The notes under the pieces were generated by a model. The model was not told the origin of the DNA and did not search any database. It was given only the letters and a program-made list of their open reading frames with translations. From Chitinophaga sp. sic0106 (lineage in GTDB: Bacteria > Bacteroidota > Bacteroidia > Chitinophagales > Chitinophagaceae): a stretch of 64,000 nucleotides of DNA. Below, piece by piece: positions 36,998-46,957 of the stretch. Made by a program: the position numbers and the translations under genes. The stretch covers positions 107,781 through 171,780 of the forward strand of contig NZ_JAHUWJ010000016.1 in assembly GCF_019219075.1 (NCBI RefSeq), written 5' to 3'. The first letter of the stretch is position 1. Each line of letters begins with the position of its first letter.

Positions 36998-39900
36998 TTA
37001 TTGCTCCACCACTTTCACATTAATCCCTTCACTATGTGCATTAAACTCAGGCGCATACATACATTGCACCGTAGCTACGCCATTGGAGAAAGTACCTTCA
37101 TGCGTTACATACATCGGGTATTCAAACACCCAGGTACCTTTCGGTAATGCGCTAAAGAAGAAGTCAGTGCTGGCATCTTTCGTACTTTCGTAATACCCCA
37201 GGCCACCCTGATACTTAGCAGTACTCAGCACATTCAGTGGCTCAAAAGCCGCGGCACGCATATCTTTCAGATGTACATACTCCATATCCCTGTCTACCCG
37301 CAATATGATTCTGGCTTTCAGTTTATCACCTACATGCAGTTGATTACCGTTGTTCAGTTGCGTTAGCACCGGGCCATTCGCTGCATTCACTTCTTTATAC
37401 AACTGTTTTTCTATTGACAGTGGTGTTTGTGCCGCTGTGATCTTATCCAGTTGCTCAAAGTATTGCCAGTACACCGCTCCCCAGGAAGGCTGTCCCTTAC
37501 TGCCTTTTACAGCTACTTCGATCTTGCCCATCGCAGGTTTAACGTCTTTCCCATTAAACTGTTTACGGATGTAACCTGTACCTGCTTCGGTATTTTCTGT
37601 AGCAGTACTTATATCCACTGCACCAAGTTTAATATCTACTGTTGGTGCTGCCGACAACCAGTTATCACCACCAATCAGCATGGCGTAGCAACCATCAGCA
37701 GTAGCTTTGGTTGTGTTCCAGTTATTGGTCTGTTTGTTTTTCAGCAACCAGGTTTTCATTTGTGCGGCTGATTGCTTGTCGCCGGTAACAGTAGTGAAAG
37801 CATCAATCAGCATGGCCTGTGTTTCTACCGGTGCCTGACTCCAGAAGTATCCGCCGGTATTAGCTTTCCAGTACATTCCCATTTCAGGAGACACGATAGC
37901 ATTCTCTTTCAGTGATTTCACTATAGCCGTTGCCGTTACCTTATCATTGAGCCGGTGAAACAGCAATGCCGTCATCGCTTTTTCGTAGAGCGTAAATTTC
38001 AGCCAGTCTTTCTTAGCCAGCTTCAGGATGTAGTTATGCAGCGTAGTAACTTCCGCATTCTTACTCACATCAAAGAAACTACGTGCATATAAATACTGGA
38101 TATCAATGCCGTAAACGTGCTGATTTTCCGGCTTAGGTTTACTTGCCATCATTCGTTTGTAATCCGCTACCAGCTTAGCGTCCAGGTAATTGATCGCTTT
38201 TTCCGCGATTGTATTGGCCTGACTGTTGCGGTTGCCCGTGAGGCCATTCAATCTCCCTATACCTGCTATAATATACTGCGTAATAAAACGATCATCAGAC
38301 AAGCCGGCAAACCATGAGAAAGACCCATTGTGGTTTTGCTTAGCTGCTAATTGCTGCAACGCTGCATCAGCACCGGTTTTAATATTGGCAGCATCAAACA
38401 GTTTGGCGATATTATGTTTCTGCTGATTTTCATTTTTAGCATCCAGCACCCAGGGCGTTTGCTGTAACAACAGCGACTTTAGATCCTGGTTCTTTTCCAG
38501 ATTGCTCATCAGCGCAGCGGTATCTGTTGTTTTCCATTTCTCAAAAATCTCCTGAATAGCAGGACGCTGCGTCACAATCCAGGAACCCAGCACATTGGCG
38601 TAGTAGCGGTTAAATACCTGCTCTGCACAATCGTACGGAAACTCCATCAGGTACGGCAACGCCTGTACGGCGTACCATGCAGGATTACTGGTGTATTCCA
38701 CTGTAACCGCATGCTGCTGCAGTGTTTCAGAGGCACCGCTCTCTTCCAGTTTTTTAAAGTTCACCGCCTTGGTACCATCACCGATCATGGACAGTGGCAC
38801 CGATTCCGTTACCAGCATACGATTAGTCAGCACTGGCAGTGCATTTTCTTCGCCATCGCTGAAGTTACCCGCTTGTGCGGTGATACGATATATTAACGTA
38901 CTACCGAAACCGTTAGGAATCTGCAATGGAAAAGCTACCTGTGTGCTCTGACCTGCTTTCGCAGTAAAATGCTGCACCGGGAATATATTCTGGAACCAGC
39001 CATCCACCGGCTGCATGGTAGCAGCATCCAGCAGTTCTAACCGCGCCTGGCCAATGAGTTGTGAATCCGCCAGGTTACTGATTTTAGCAGTGAAATTGAT
39101 TTTATCACCCTCACGCATAAACCTTGGTGCAAAAGGCTGCACCATCAGTGTTTTCTGCGTTACAATTTCTGTACTTAATAAACCAAAGGCTGCTGCCTTT
39201 GTATGAGCAAGGCCCTGGAACTTCCATTTAGTCAGGGCTTCCGGCATGGTGAATTCAAATGATACGTTGCCGTTAGCGTCCGTTCTTAAGTCAGGGAAGA
39301 AGAAAGCAGTTTCGTTGAAATTGGTGCGTGCTTTAGCGGGAGCGTCAGCAGGTGAGTTCGCTGGTGCTTCAGGTGCTGGTGGCGCAGGTGGCAACATGCT
39401 CCATTCTCCGTCCGCATCTGCCTTAGCTTTATTAGCCATCTCCCTGCCAGTCACCATACGTTTGGCACTGCTTGATTCTTTTATCATCATGGCCGCCGCT
39501 GGTCTAGCTTGCTCACGCATCGTATGTCTTCTCTGTTCACCTGATAAATCCAGGCTCCATCCAAACCAGTTTAAGGAAGGATACACCATATTGGTATACC
39601 TGTTTTTATCTACCAGGTAACTGATAATAGAAGCCGTTTCCGAACCACTGTTATCACGCATACTCAATCCACCGCGCATATAATTCGTAACACCCAGCAC
39701 TGGCAGATTCCAGGAGAATGGTCGCAATGCATCCAGCGAAGCATCATACATACCGGCCAGTAAAGAGGCTTCCACTTGCTGTGCATTTTCCCCGCTGACT
39801 TTTACTGACCATTTTTCCTTTTCACCAGGGGCCAGTTTATCACGGTGAGATGCCAGTTCTACTTTTAAAGATTTATCGTCCGTAGCTACAGGGAAGATGA

Positions 39901-42900
39901 GGGCAATATGCTGAAAGCGGTTATCCCTGATCCAGCTGTAGTTTACCTGCGCACCGCCAAGGTCACGCTGAGTAAAATCATATTTACGTGTATCCGTACC
40001 AGTTAGTTTAAAAACAGATATTACCGTTGGTTGTTCACCACGCATTTCTTCCTGTAATACATAAGCCTCTTTAGCGGAGGCAATCTTTACAACTGCCTGC
40101 TGGCCGGGCTTATAGGATTTATTTTCGGTGTAGTGCCAGCTGTACATCGGATACGGCATGGTTTCCTTACCGGGTTCGGTCACTTCAAAAATTTCTTTTT
40201 GTACTACCGGCTTACCGTTAGCAGGTGTAGCAGTTACCTCCAGTTGATAGAAGCCAGGCTTGAGTTTGGAATACCCCGGATCGGTTACTCCTTCTTTCAC
40301 ACTGTTCAGCTGCTTTACAAATACTGCCGGCAATAGCGGCCGTTTTTCCAACTGGTCTTCATCCTTATATACGTCCAGTGGAAACAGCTTGGCGTATTCT
40401 TCTGCGCTGTAAATAAACTGGTCTGGTTGTTCCCAGTAGCGGGTGCGCAGCAGGCGTTCCGCTGGCTTCAGCGGCTGTAGCTTCAGTTGCAGGCTCGCTG
40501 CTTCAAATTCACCGTTCAGGTTGGTGGTGGTAATTCTTACTTTGTTCCACGCATCCACCTGTAAGGATAATAAAATGGTATTGTAACCGGCGTTGATATC
40601 CTGCGTCTGGCTACGGGTTTCACCGTTGATGTCCGTCACCGTGGCGGATACCTGGTACACAAAAAATGGCGCCAATGCAGTGTCGATTGTTTTATCTGGG
40701 ATGGCGGTAAACTGAATGCTGAACTTTCCCTGCGCGTCGGTGGTAGTATTGCCACTCACAATTTCCTGGCTATTTCCTCTTGGCATGTAATACTTGTAAG
40801 CCAGCCACGGATAAGGGAAGCGTGGCACACGTACTACGCGGTAACTCACCGCGGCACCATCTACATTATTACCTGCAAAGGCAATTGCCTTACCATTTGC
40901 AGTAACGGTATCGCCTACACGATAAGCGATTTTCACCGGATCAAATTTCACTTCAAATTTAGGACGCTTGTACTCTTCCACACTGAAGTTCGTACTGGCG
41001 TTGGTGTTAGTTTCTGTAATGCGGTAACTACCGGTAATGCGGCCAAGTGGCAAAGTAAACTTACCGGAGAAAGCACCAAAATCATTGGCGGTTACTACTA
41101 CGGAATCCACTGTTTCGTCATTAGCATCACGCAGTTGTACGGTGGTTTTGAAGCCTGCCAGTACGCGACTATCGTTATTTTTCTCCTTCTCCAGCGCTAT
41201 CCCTTTGAAATACACTACCTGCCCTGGGCGATACAGTCCCCGGTCTGTAAAGAAGAATACCTTACGGTTATCTTCTTTTACCGGCTCAACTTTACCTCCG
41301 CGTATCTGGAAGCTATAGTCGTTAATATGCGAAACAATCAGCTGCTGATTGTTGTAAGTCCACAGCATCCACTTATCTGCATAGCGTTTGGTGGTATACC
41401 CCACCGTTATTTTTCCGTTATTATCGGTAGTACCTGAAAATATCTTATCCAGTTGTTTTGAATCCGGGTTGGGTGTCATGGTTTGGATGTCCAGTCGCGC
41501 CCCTGACAAAGGCTGTCCGGTAGTACGATCCAGGGCATACAAGGTAGAATCGGTGGTCAGGAATGCGATATCGGACACGTCAAAAAACTTGCCCACCATC
41601 AGGTTATCGCTGGTCCCGAAGGTTGCTTCGGTGCTCATAAGCAGCAGGTACATGCCGGGCTGCAGCGCGTCTACCTTTACTTCTGCAGCATGGCCGAAAT
41701 GGTCTGTACCGGCTGGCAGTGGCTGATTCCAGGTACGGGTGGCAGGCGTGTTCCCAATAATCTGCCGTACCAGTTGAGATTCATCATACCATTTCATTTC
41801 AGCCAGGGCCTTGCTCCATTGGCTTTGCGATACCGGAATTAATTTAAAATATGCTGTGCCGGTATTCCTGTATTTGGTGAGTATGCGGAGTGCCTGCCCT
41901 GGCACGTTCACCTTTTCGGTGGTCAGCTCCAGTTCGGGGAACAGTACGCGGTTTTTAATGTTCTGGCATTCTGCGGCGCCCGGGGCTTTGGGGAAAGCCT
42001 TCACTGCCTCTTCACAGATCTCCAGCACATGGGCAATTTGCTGATGTTGGGCAGGAGTAACTGTTTTAATATCGTAGAGGCCAAGGGGCATATCTTCCAG
42101 CAGGTTTTCTGCCTTCATAGCGGCAACAGTGGCATAGGCGGGGCCGGAGCGATAGGCTTGCAGCATATGCGTAAGCGCAGCGGCGTATAGTTCATTTTTG
42201 TTGGCGGCTACACTGATCTCTTTTACATATTTCAATCGCTGTACGTCTGCTTCTGCCAGTGCTGCTTTCTGTGGATCATTCCCGTGAAAAGCAATCAGGT
42301 CCTGGTACAGCAACAAGGCTTTCCATTGCAGACTGGTGGTATCGGGAGATGTAAAGGCATGTCCGGCAAATGTTCCGGCCGGGGCAAATGCGGCAGGGTC
42401 AGTAAGTTCAAACTGGTTGGCAGGTCTATTAATATTGTTATAACCGGAGCGGTAATAATTAATGGCGCGATATGCCAGGAGATCGTACACGGTAGGTTGC
42501 AGGCCATCTGCATTTTGCCCTTTGTCTATTATCTGGCTATAGGCAGATATAGGGGCTTTTTTGAGTAATTCCGGGTGGGTCAGAGAGGCCTCGTATGCCT
42601 GGGTGATAGCGGTGGTGAGCCTTTGCGCGGACCAGGTACGAATATCTTTGCTTTGGTCGTTCACCACATCGAGGCGACTCATAATAGCATAGGAGTTGGA
42701 TTGCAGGTAGGTCCACAGTACCTCCGCCTTCATGCTGTACAGGATCGCTTTGGCGGGGCCCTGTGCGTCAGCAGTTTCTTTATCGAGCCTTTCAAGGCCA
42801 TAATCCAGGCTGCTATCCTTCAACGCAGCCGCATATCTCAGCTGGTATACCAGGGCTTTGATTTTTTGCTCCTGGTTTTTATCGGCCGCAGCTTTTCGGA

Positions 42901-43051
42901 AAATCTCGTCCACTTTTTTGGCGCCGGAGGTGGAGAGGCCTTGTTTTTCCAGCTGTTCTACTTCTCTCCATAAATTATTATTATCTGACTGGGCCATGGT
43001 GTTGGTAACGGTTAAGGTTAAAACAATGCATAATGCTAACAGGGTACGCAT
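36998..43051 (-). CDS. Bacterial alpha-2-macroglobulin with thioester
   Basis: 2017 residues, larger than the ~1650 of the E. coli protein. A signal peptide (to TMAQ, ~21) leads to an N-terminal helical region, macroglobulin-like domains (FFFTDRGLYRPGQVVYFKGIALE about residue 600), a Pro/Ala-rich stretch at ~1217-1242 (PPAPPAPEAP) in the position of the bait region, the A2M domain (TMPEALTKWKFQGLAHT, ~1265), and the thioester motif YDCAEQVF with Cys1475 and Gln1478. A helical thioester domain and a C-terminal receptor-like domain follow. Such proteins trap proteases in the periplasm when the bait is cut. The usual partner gene pbpC (PBP1c) is absent. It ends at a strong hairpin and lies 102 bases from sucD. 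Confidence 0.94.
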   Translation of the reverse strand: MRTLLALCIVLTLTVTNTMAQSDNNNLWREVEQLEKQGLSTSGAKKVDEIFRKAAADKNQEQKIKALVYQLRYAAALKDSSLDYGLERLDKETADAQGPAKAILYSMKAEVLWTYLQSNSYAIMSRLDVVNDQSKDIRTWSAQRLTTAITQAYEASLTHPELLKKAPISAYSQIIDKGQNADGLQPTVYDLLAYRAINYYRSGYNNINRPANQFELTDPAAFAPAGTFAGHAFTSPDTTSLQWKALLLYQDLIAFHGNDPQKAALAEADVQRLKYVKEISVAANKNELYAAALTHMLQAYRSGPAYATVAAMKAENLLEDMPLGLYDIKTVTPAQHQQIAHVLEICEEAVKAFPKAPGAAECQNIKNRVLFPELELTTEKVNVPGQALRILTKYRNTGTAYFKLIPVSQSQWSKALAEMKWYDESQLVRQIIGNTPATRTWNQPLPAGTDHFGHAAEVKVDALQPGMYLLLMSTEATFGTSDNLMVGKFFDVSDIAFLTTDSTLYALDRTTGQPLSGARLDIQTMTPNPDSKQLDKIFSGTTDNNGKITVGYTTKRYADKWMLWTYNNQQLIVSHINDYSFQIRGGKVEPVKEDNRKVFFFTDRGLYRPGQVVYFKGIALEKEKNNDSRVLAGFKTTVQLRDANDETVDSVVVTANDFGAFSGKFTLPLGRITGSYRITETNTNASTNFSVEEYKRPKFEVKFDPVKIAYRVGDTVTANGKAIAFAGNNVDGAAVSYRVVRVPRFPYPWLAYKYYMPRGNSQEIVSGNTTTDAQGKFSIQFTAIPDKTIDTALAPFFVYQVSATVTDINGETRSQTQDINAGYNTILLSLQVDAWNKVRITTTNLNGEFEAASLQLKLQPLKPAERLLRTRYWEQPDQFIYSAEEYAKLFPLDVYKDEDQLEKRPLLPAVFVKQLNSVKEGVTDPGYSKLKPGFYQLEVTATPANGKPVVQKEIFEVTEPGKETMPYPMYSWHYTENKSYKPGQQAVVKIASAKEAYVLQEEMRGEQPTVISVFKLTGTDTRKYDFTQRDLGGAQVNYSWIRDNRFQHIALIFPVATDDKSLKVELASHRDKLAPGEKEKWSVKVSGENAQQVEASLLAGMYDASLDALRPFSWNLPVLGVTNYMRGGLSMRDNSGSETASIISYLVDKNRYTNMVYPSLNWFGWSLDLSGEQRRHTMREQARPAAAMMIKESSSAKRMVTGREMANKAKADADGEWSMLPPAPPAPEAPANSPADAPAKARTNFNETAFFFPDLRTDANGNVSFEFTMPEALTKWKFQGLAHTKAAAFGLLSTEIVTQKTLMVQPFAPRFMREGDKINFTAKISNLADSQLIGQARLELLDAATMQPVDGWFQNIFPVQHFTAKAGQSTQVAFPLQIPNGFGSTLIYRITAQAGNFSDGEENALPVLTNRMLVTESVPLSMIGDGTKAVNFKKLEESGASETLQQHAVTVEYTSNPAWYAVQALPYLMEFPYDCAEQVFNRYYANVLGSWIVTQRPAIQEIFEKWKTTDTAALMSNLEKNQDLKSLLLQQTPWVLDAKNENQQKHNIAKLFDAANIKTGADAALQQLAAKQNHNGSFSWFAGLSDDRFITQYIIAGIGRLNGLTGNRNSQANTIAEKAINYLDAKLVADYKRMMASKPKPENQHVYGIDIQYLYARSFFDVSKNAEVTTLHNYILKLAKKDWLKFTLYEKAMTALLFHRLNDKVTATAIVKSLKENAIVSPEMGMYWKANTGGYFWSQAPVETQAMLIDAFTTVTGDKQSAAQMKTWLLKNKQTNNWNTTKATADGCYAMLIGGDNWLSAAPTVDIKLGAVDISTATENTEAGTGYIRKQFNGKDVKPAMGKIEVAVKGSKGQPSWGAVYWQYFEQLDKITAAQTPLSIEKQLYKEVNAANGPVLTQLNNGNQLHVGDKLKARIILRVDRDMEYVHLKDMRAAAFEPLNVLSTAKYQGGLGYYESTKDASTDFFFSALPKGTWVFEYPMYVTHEGTFSNGVATVQCMYAPEFNAHSEGINVKVVEQ

Positions 43052-43081
43052 ACTGGGTTTATTTGGAATTTGGAGTAAAAG

Positions 43082-43128
43082 GAAAAGGTGAAAAGTATAG
43101 GGAAATCCCCATTACTCTCCACCTTTTC
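43082..43128 (-). terminator. Probable terminator after sucD
   Basis: A 9-bp stem (43082-43090 with 43120-43128) encloses a smaller GGG/CCC hairpin, 25 bases after the sucD stop, and T-rich sequence follows on the minus strand. It is weaker than other terminators here, so some readthrough into the alpha-2-macroglobulin gene is possible. Confidence 0.55.
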
Positions 43129-43153
43129 AGAATATATTAACTGGTCGGAAAAA

Positions 43154-44041
43154 TTAAGCCAGTGCAGCTTTTTTGCTCAGCACTTCCGCCATAGTTTTAC
43201 CGATGTTGGCAGGGCTTTCTACAACGTGAACGCCACATTCAGCCATGATTTTCATTTTTGCAGCAGCAGTATCTTCCGCACCACCGATGATTGCACCTGC
43301 GTGACCCATACGACGGCCCGGAGGAGCAGTTTGGCCAGCGATGAAACCTACCACAGGTTTAGTACCGTTTTCTTTGATCCAGCGTGCAGCTTCAGCTTCC
43401 ATGCTACCACCGATTTCACCGATCATGATGATACCTTCAGTTTCAGGATCGTTCATCAGCAGTTCTACCGCATCTTTGGTTGGTGTACCAATGATTGGGT
43501 CACCACCGATACCGATAGCTGTAGAAACACCCAGACCCGCTTTAACTACCTGATCAGCAGCTTCGTAAGTGAGGGTACCGGATTTAGATACGATACCGAT
43601 TTTACCTTTTTTGAAGATAAAACCTGGCATAATACCCACTTTTGCTTCTTCCGCAGTGATAACACCAGGGCAGTTAGGTCCGATGAGGCGAGTGTTAGTA
43701 CCTACCAGGAAGTTTTTGGCTTTCACCATGTCCTGAACAGGGATACCTTCAGTGATACATACCACCAGGGCAACACCTGCTTCAGCAGCTTCCATGATAG
43801 CGTCAGCAGCAAATGCCGGCGGTACGAAAATGATAGAAACGTTAGCACCGGTTGCTTTTACAGCATCCGCAACGGTATTGAATACCGGGCGCTCCAGGTG
43901 AGTAGATCCACCTTTACCTGGTGTAACACCACCTACTACATTGGTTCCGTAATCGATCATCTGTGTGGCATGGAAAGTACCTTCGGTACCGGTAAATCCT
44001 TGCACAATCACCTTACTATCCTTATTAACTAAAACACTCAT
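43154..44041 (-). CDS. sucD: Succinyl-CoA synthetase, alpha subunit
   Basis: 295 residues. The N-terminal CoA-binding Rossmann domain has VIVQGFTGTEGTFHATQMIDYGT and GGVTPGKGG, and the ligase domain has the phosphohistidine loop RRMGHAGAIIGG (the catalytic His in GHAGA). It converts succinyl-CoA to succinate with phosphorylation of ADP or GDP in the TCA cycle, together with the beta subunit (sucC), which is not in the window. A full promoter lies upstream. Very well-conserved and full length. Confidence 0.97.
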   Translation of the reverse strand: MSVLVNKDSKVIVQGFTGTEGTFHATQMIDYGTNVVGGVTPGKGGSTHLERPVFNTVADAVKATGANVSIIFVPPAFAADAIMEAAEAGVALVVCITEGIPVQDMVKAKNFLVGTNTRLIGPNCPGVITAEEAKVGIMPGFIFKKGKIGIVSKSGTLTYEAADQVVKAGLGVSTAIGIGGDPIIGTPTKDAVELLMNDPETEGIIMIGEIGGSMEAEAARWIKENGTKPVVGFIAGQTAPPGRRMGHAGAIIGGAEDTAAAKMKIMAECGVHVVESPANIGKTMAEVLSKKAALA

Positions 44042-44091
44042 CGCGCTTGTTTTATTGGTTTATTTTATAATGTTTATTTTTTCCGGTGTGG

Positions 44092-44122
44092 CAAAAATAA
44101 GCTGATTTAAACAATTCTGCAA
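44092..44122 (-). promoter_or_regulatory. Bacteroidota-type promoter of sucD
   Basis: On the minus strand TTG (44120-44122), a 20-base spacer and TATTTTTG (44092-44099) match TTG-N19-21-TAnnTTTG exactly. The expected start lies about 45 bases before the sucD ATG. Confidence 0.65.
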
Positions 44123-44169
44123 TTTAGCACCTTTCAGATAAAGCTGGGTACTAAACACTGTTTATCTAA

Positions 44170-45003
44170 CTATTTTTTATCATTGCCCCCCTCATTGCCT
44201 CCTTTATTCTTCAAGTCTTCCTTCCATTTACCACTGCTAAACAGCTCATGCTGACGCATTTCCTTAGCTTCACGGAGGAATTCGGAGGCGAAAATGAAGT
44301 CGTTCAGCAACTGGTCGTCGCTAAACACAATTTCTTTATTGGAGCCTTCCCACTGCTTCTGTCCCTGGTACATATATACAATATGGTCGCCGCTTTCCAT
44401 CACGGTGTTCATATCATGGGTGTTCATTACGGTGGTAATATTGTATTCTACTGTCAGCTCCTTGATCAGCTGGTCGATCAGCAGGGAGGTCTGCGGGTCC
44501 AGCCCCGAGTTAGGCTCATCACAGAACAGGTATTTAGGGTTCAGCACGATGGCACGGGCAATCCCTACCCTCTTTTTCATCCCACCGGAGATTTCCGCAG
44601 GGAATTTCTTAGCAGCATCCTTCAGGTTCACACGCTCCAGGCACTCTGCCACCCGCTTTTTCTTCTCGCGGTAGCTGCCCTTCCCGAACATATCCAGTGG
44701 AAACATCACATTCTGCTCTACCGTCATACTGTCAAACAGGGCAGACCCCTGAAACAACATTCCGATCTCCTGTCGTATAGCTTTGCGCTCATGAGTATCC
44801 ATGGAGGTGAAGTCTTTACCATCGTAGATGATTTTACCTGCATCCACTTCAATCAGCCCCACTATACACTTCATCATCACGGTTTTTCCGCTGCCGCTGG
44901 CGCCGATAATGAGATTTACCTTACCGGATTCCATTACCGCCGAAACGCCTTTTAATATCTCCTTATCGCCAAAGCCTTTTTTTATGTCTTGCAGTTCGAT
45001 CAT
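44170..45003 (-). CDS. MlaF-type ABC ATPase (lipid transport)
   Basis: 277 residues. Walker A GASGSGKTV, signature EISGGMKKRVGIARAI, Walker B LFCDEPNSGLDPQTS, H-loop MNTHDMNT. The E-P-N-S-G-L-D variant and the M-K-K-R signature are typical of Mce/Mla ATPases, and the gene follows the MlaE-type permease by 16 bases. Together they should power phospholipid movement between inner and outer membranes. The C-terminus carries a charged tail (GNEGGNDKK). No MlaD (Mce) gene is in the window, so the substrate-binding part is encoded elsewhere. Confidence 0.92.
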   Translation of the reverse strand: MIELQDIKKGFGDKEILKGVSAVMESGKVNLIIGASGSGKTVMMKCIVGLIEVDAGKIIYDGKDFTSMDTHERKAIRQEIGMLFQGSALFDSMTVEQNVMFPLDMFGKGSYREKKKRVAECLERVNLKDAAKKFPAEISGGMKKRVGIARAIVLNPKYLFCDEPNSGLDPQTSLLIDQLIKELTVEYNITTVMNTHDMNTVMESGDHIVYMYQGQKQWEGSNKEIVFSDDQLLNDFIFASEFLREAKEMRQHELFSSGKWKEDLKNKGGNEGGNDKK

Positions 45004-45019
45004 GATTAGTAGAAATAGC

Positions 45020-45763
45020 TTACAGTAAAATGGCTGTCAGTGCATAGTCCATAAACAACACCAGCACGCAGCTCACCACTACAGCGGTAGTGCTGGCCTT
45101 ACCGATTTCCAGGGCGCCGCCTCTCACATTGTACCCATAATAGGCCGATACACTGGATATAATAAATCCAAAGGTATATGACTTAGCCAGGGCGAAAAAT
45201 ACGTTATATGCCTTGAAGTCCTGCCGTAACCCCTGGATAAACTCATCGGGAGAAATAATACCGGATAATACACCGGCTTCTTTACCACCCCAAACCCCCA
45301 GAAACCCGGCAATCATTACCAGTACAGGAATCATCAGCACGGCTGCCATTATTTTTGGTAAGATGAGATAACCCTTGGTGTTTATACCCATAATCTCCAA
45401 AGCATCGATTTGCTCGGACACACGCATATTCCCCAGTTCGGAGGCTATTTTGGAGCCCACCACACCTGCCAGCACAATGCTGGTAAGGGTAGGCGCAAAT
45501 TCGAGAATGATGGTATCCCGTACTACCTGGGCAATAGTACTCTTGGGAATGATCGGGTTTACAAGCTGGTAGGCAGTTTGTAAGGTAGTAACCCCACCCA
45601 TAAACAGGGAAATGATAAATACTATCCCAAACGACCCTACGCCAATATCCACACACTGCTGCATAAACTGTTTCCAGTACATCTTCATGTTTTCCGGGCG
45701 GGAAAACATGCCTTTGAGCATCAGCAAATAGTTTCCAAAATGATAGAAAAATCTGAATTCCAT
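45020..45763 (-). CDS. MlaE-type ABC permease (lipid transport)
   Basis: 247 residues with about five to six membrane segments. Family features include FVIFIISLFMGGVTTLQTAY-type helix, the EFAPTLTSIVLAGVVGSKIASELGNMRVSEQIDALEIMGIN cytoplasmic coupling region, and the C-terminal GGALEIGKASTTAVVVSC. It forms the membrane dimer of a Mla/Mce importer-exporter with the downstream ATPase. The upstream gene, a kinase-fold-like protein, ends 62 bases before it; a TATCTTTG box (45771-45778) could give this pair its own promoter, but no good -33 box is visible. Confidence 0.93.
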   Translation of the reverse strand: MEFRFFYHFGNYLLMLKGMFSRPENMKMYWKQFMQQCVDIGVGSFGIVFIISLFMGGVTTLQTAYQLVNPIIPKSTIAQVVRDTIILEFAPTLTSIVLAGVVGSKIASELGNMRVSEQIDALEIMGINTKGYLILPKIMAAVLMIPVLVMIAGFLGVWGGKEAGVLSGIISPDEFIQGLRQDFKAYNVFFALAKSYTFGFIISSVSAYYGYNVRGGALEIGKASTTAVVVSCVLVLFMDYALTAILL

Positions 45764-45825
45764 AACCGGCCAAAGATATGACAGATTTTGTCAAACCTGC
45801 CTGAATTTCCGATTAATTCAGCCGC

Positions 45826-46857
45826 CTATTTCAAACTGCTAACTAACAGCCGTTTCAGACTGCGCTCCACAATCTCCCCCATGGACTTGCATCGGGCAAA
45901 GGCCTTGTCATGATAATATTCCGCCAGCTCACTACCAAGCTGGTGTATCTTCTCGGGAAAGGATACACGATCCGTCATGATCACATCCCGCAGGTCCTTG
46001 ATGCGATGCCGCTGCACCTTAATACGCCGGGCTATAAGCGCACGCTCCTCCTGCTGATATTGTTTCACCACCTCTGCATTCAGGTGCTTGATCGCCAGGT
46101 CCACAAATACCCTGTTTTCCTTGAAAAACTGCGGCATATACAAAGTGCGTTTGCCTTCATAAAACTGCTGATCAAAGTCGATCGCCCTGATGCGGAACTG
46201 CACGTCATCGAAATCGGGCGTAATATCAAATACAAAGTTGTAACTGCGCATGTCCCCCAGGAGCCGCACAAAACAGCGCTCGTTGAACTTCACAAACTCT
46301 TTGGCAATACGCTTAGGGTTAAACTCAGGCCGTTGCAGGTATTGTTCAATAAACTGATCCCCGGGTACGCCGGCAATATGTTCTTCTACCAGCGTGTTCC
46401 CGTCTATGAGGAAGTTCATCCAGTAGGGCGAGAGAATATGCTCCAGCTCGAGGCCATAGATCCTTGAGGCATCTGCTATCTTCACATAAAAATAATCGTA
46501 TACCTCGTTGTAGTTATTGACGATTTTAATCCGGAAAGGATGACTGTTACCAAAGGTGCAGTAATCGATGCGCTCAATGTGGAGGTGCTCCTCGGCCGAC
46601 TGATCACCACCCGCTTTCAATATGGAATAGATACGTTTTAACCCGGCATGGATCGCCTCCTGCATGCTGTGGGGATAGAACACTGTTTCCCAGAGTGTAT
46701 CCTTCCCCAGCTTGTCATACACAGGAATGGCGTATTCATAATAACGCAGTTCCTGGTAGTCCACCGGCAATTTCATTTCCCGTTCGTACAGTTTCAGGTA
46801 GTTCCTGAAGGCCTGATTAATCGGGAAAAATATCTTTTTTCTGGAGATCTGCTGCAT
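45826..46857 (-). CDS. Unknown protein with protein-kinase-like sequence features
   Basis: 343 residues, no signal peptide. I do not recognise the family by name. The order of features fits a kinase fold: YFYVKIAD (possible beta-3 lysine, Lys126), a GLELEHIL helix with Glu137/Glu139, a hinge-like LVEEHIAG (156-163), RLLGDMRSYNFVFD with Asp202 and Asn207 (like HxDxxxxN), and AIDFDQ with Asp227 (like DFG). The C-terminal ~100 residues are helical and basic (IKVQRHRIKDLR). It lies directly upstream of MlaE/MlaF on the same strand. Kinase fold is an inference; the His of the usual catalytic loop is Gly or Leu here, so it could be a pseudokinase or a small-molecule kinase. Confidence 0.8.
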   Translation of the reverse strand: MQQISRKKIFFPINQAFRNYLKLYEREMKLPVDYQELRYYEYAIPVYDKLGKDTLWETVFYPHSMQEAIHAGLKRIYSILKAGGDQSAEEHLHIERIDYCTFGNSHPFRIKIVNNYNEVYDYFYVKIADASRIYGLELEHILSPYWMNFLIDGNTLVEEHIAGVPGDQFIEQYLQRPEFNPKRIAKEFVKFNERCFVRLLGDMRSYNFVFDITPDFDDVQFRIRAIDFDQQFYEGKRTLYMPQFFKENRVFVDLAIKHLNAEVVKQYQQEERALIARRIKVQRHRIKDLRDVIMTDRVSFPEKIHQLGSELAEYYHDKAFARCKSMGEIVERSLKRLLVSSLK

Positions 46858-46882
46858 GACTTAAATATAGCACAATTCATGC

Positions 46883-46940
46883 AAAAAAGCCATCAGCGCG
46901 AAGATGGCAGTAGTTATACCGCATCCCCACGCTGATGGCT
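46883..46940 (-). terminator. Terminator of the malic enzyme gene
   Basis: An 11-bp perfect stem (46888-46898 with 46930-46940) begins 18 bases after the stop, and six T residues follow on the minus strand (46883-46888). The loop is 31 bases. Confidence 0.8.
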
Positions 46941-46957
46941 ATATTAATCTGGCTAGA

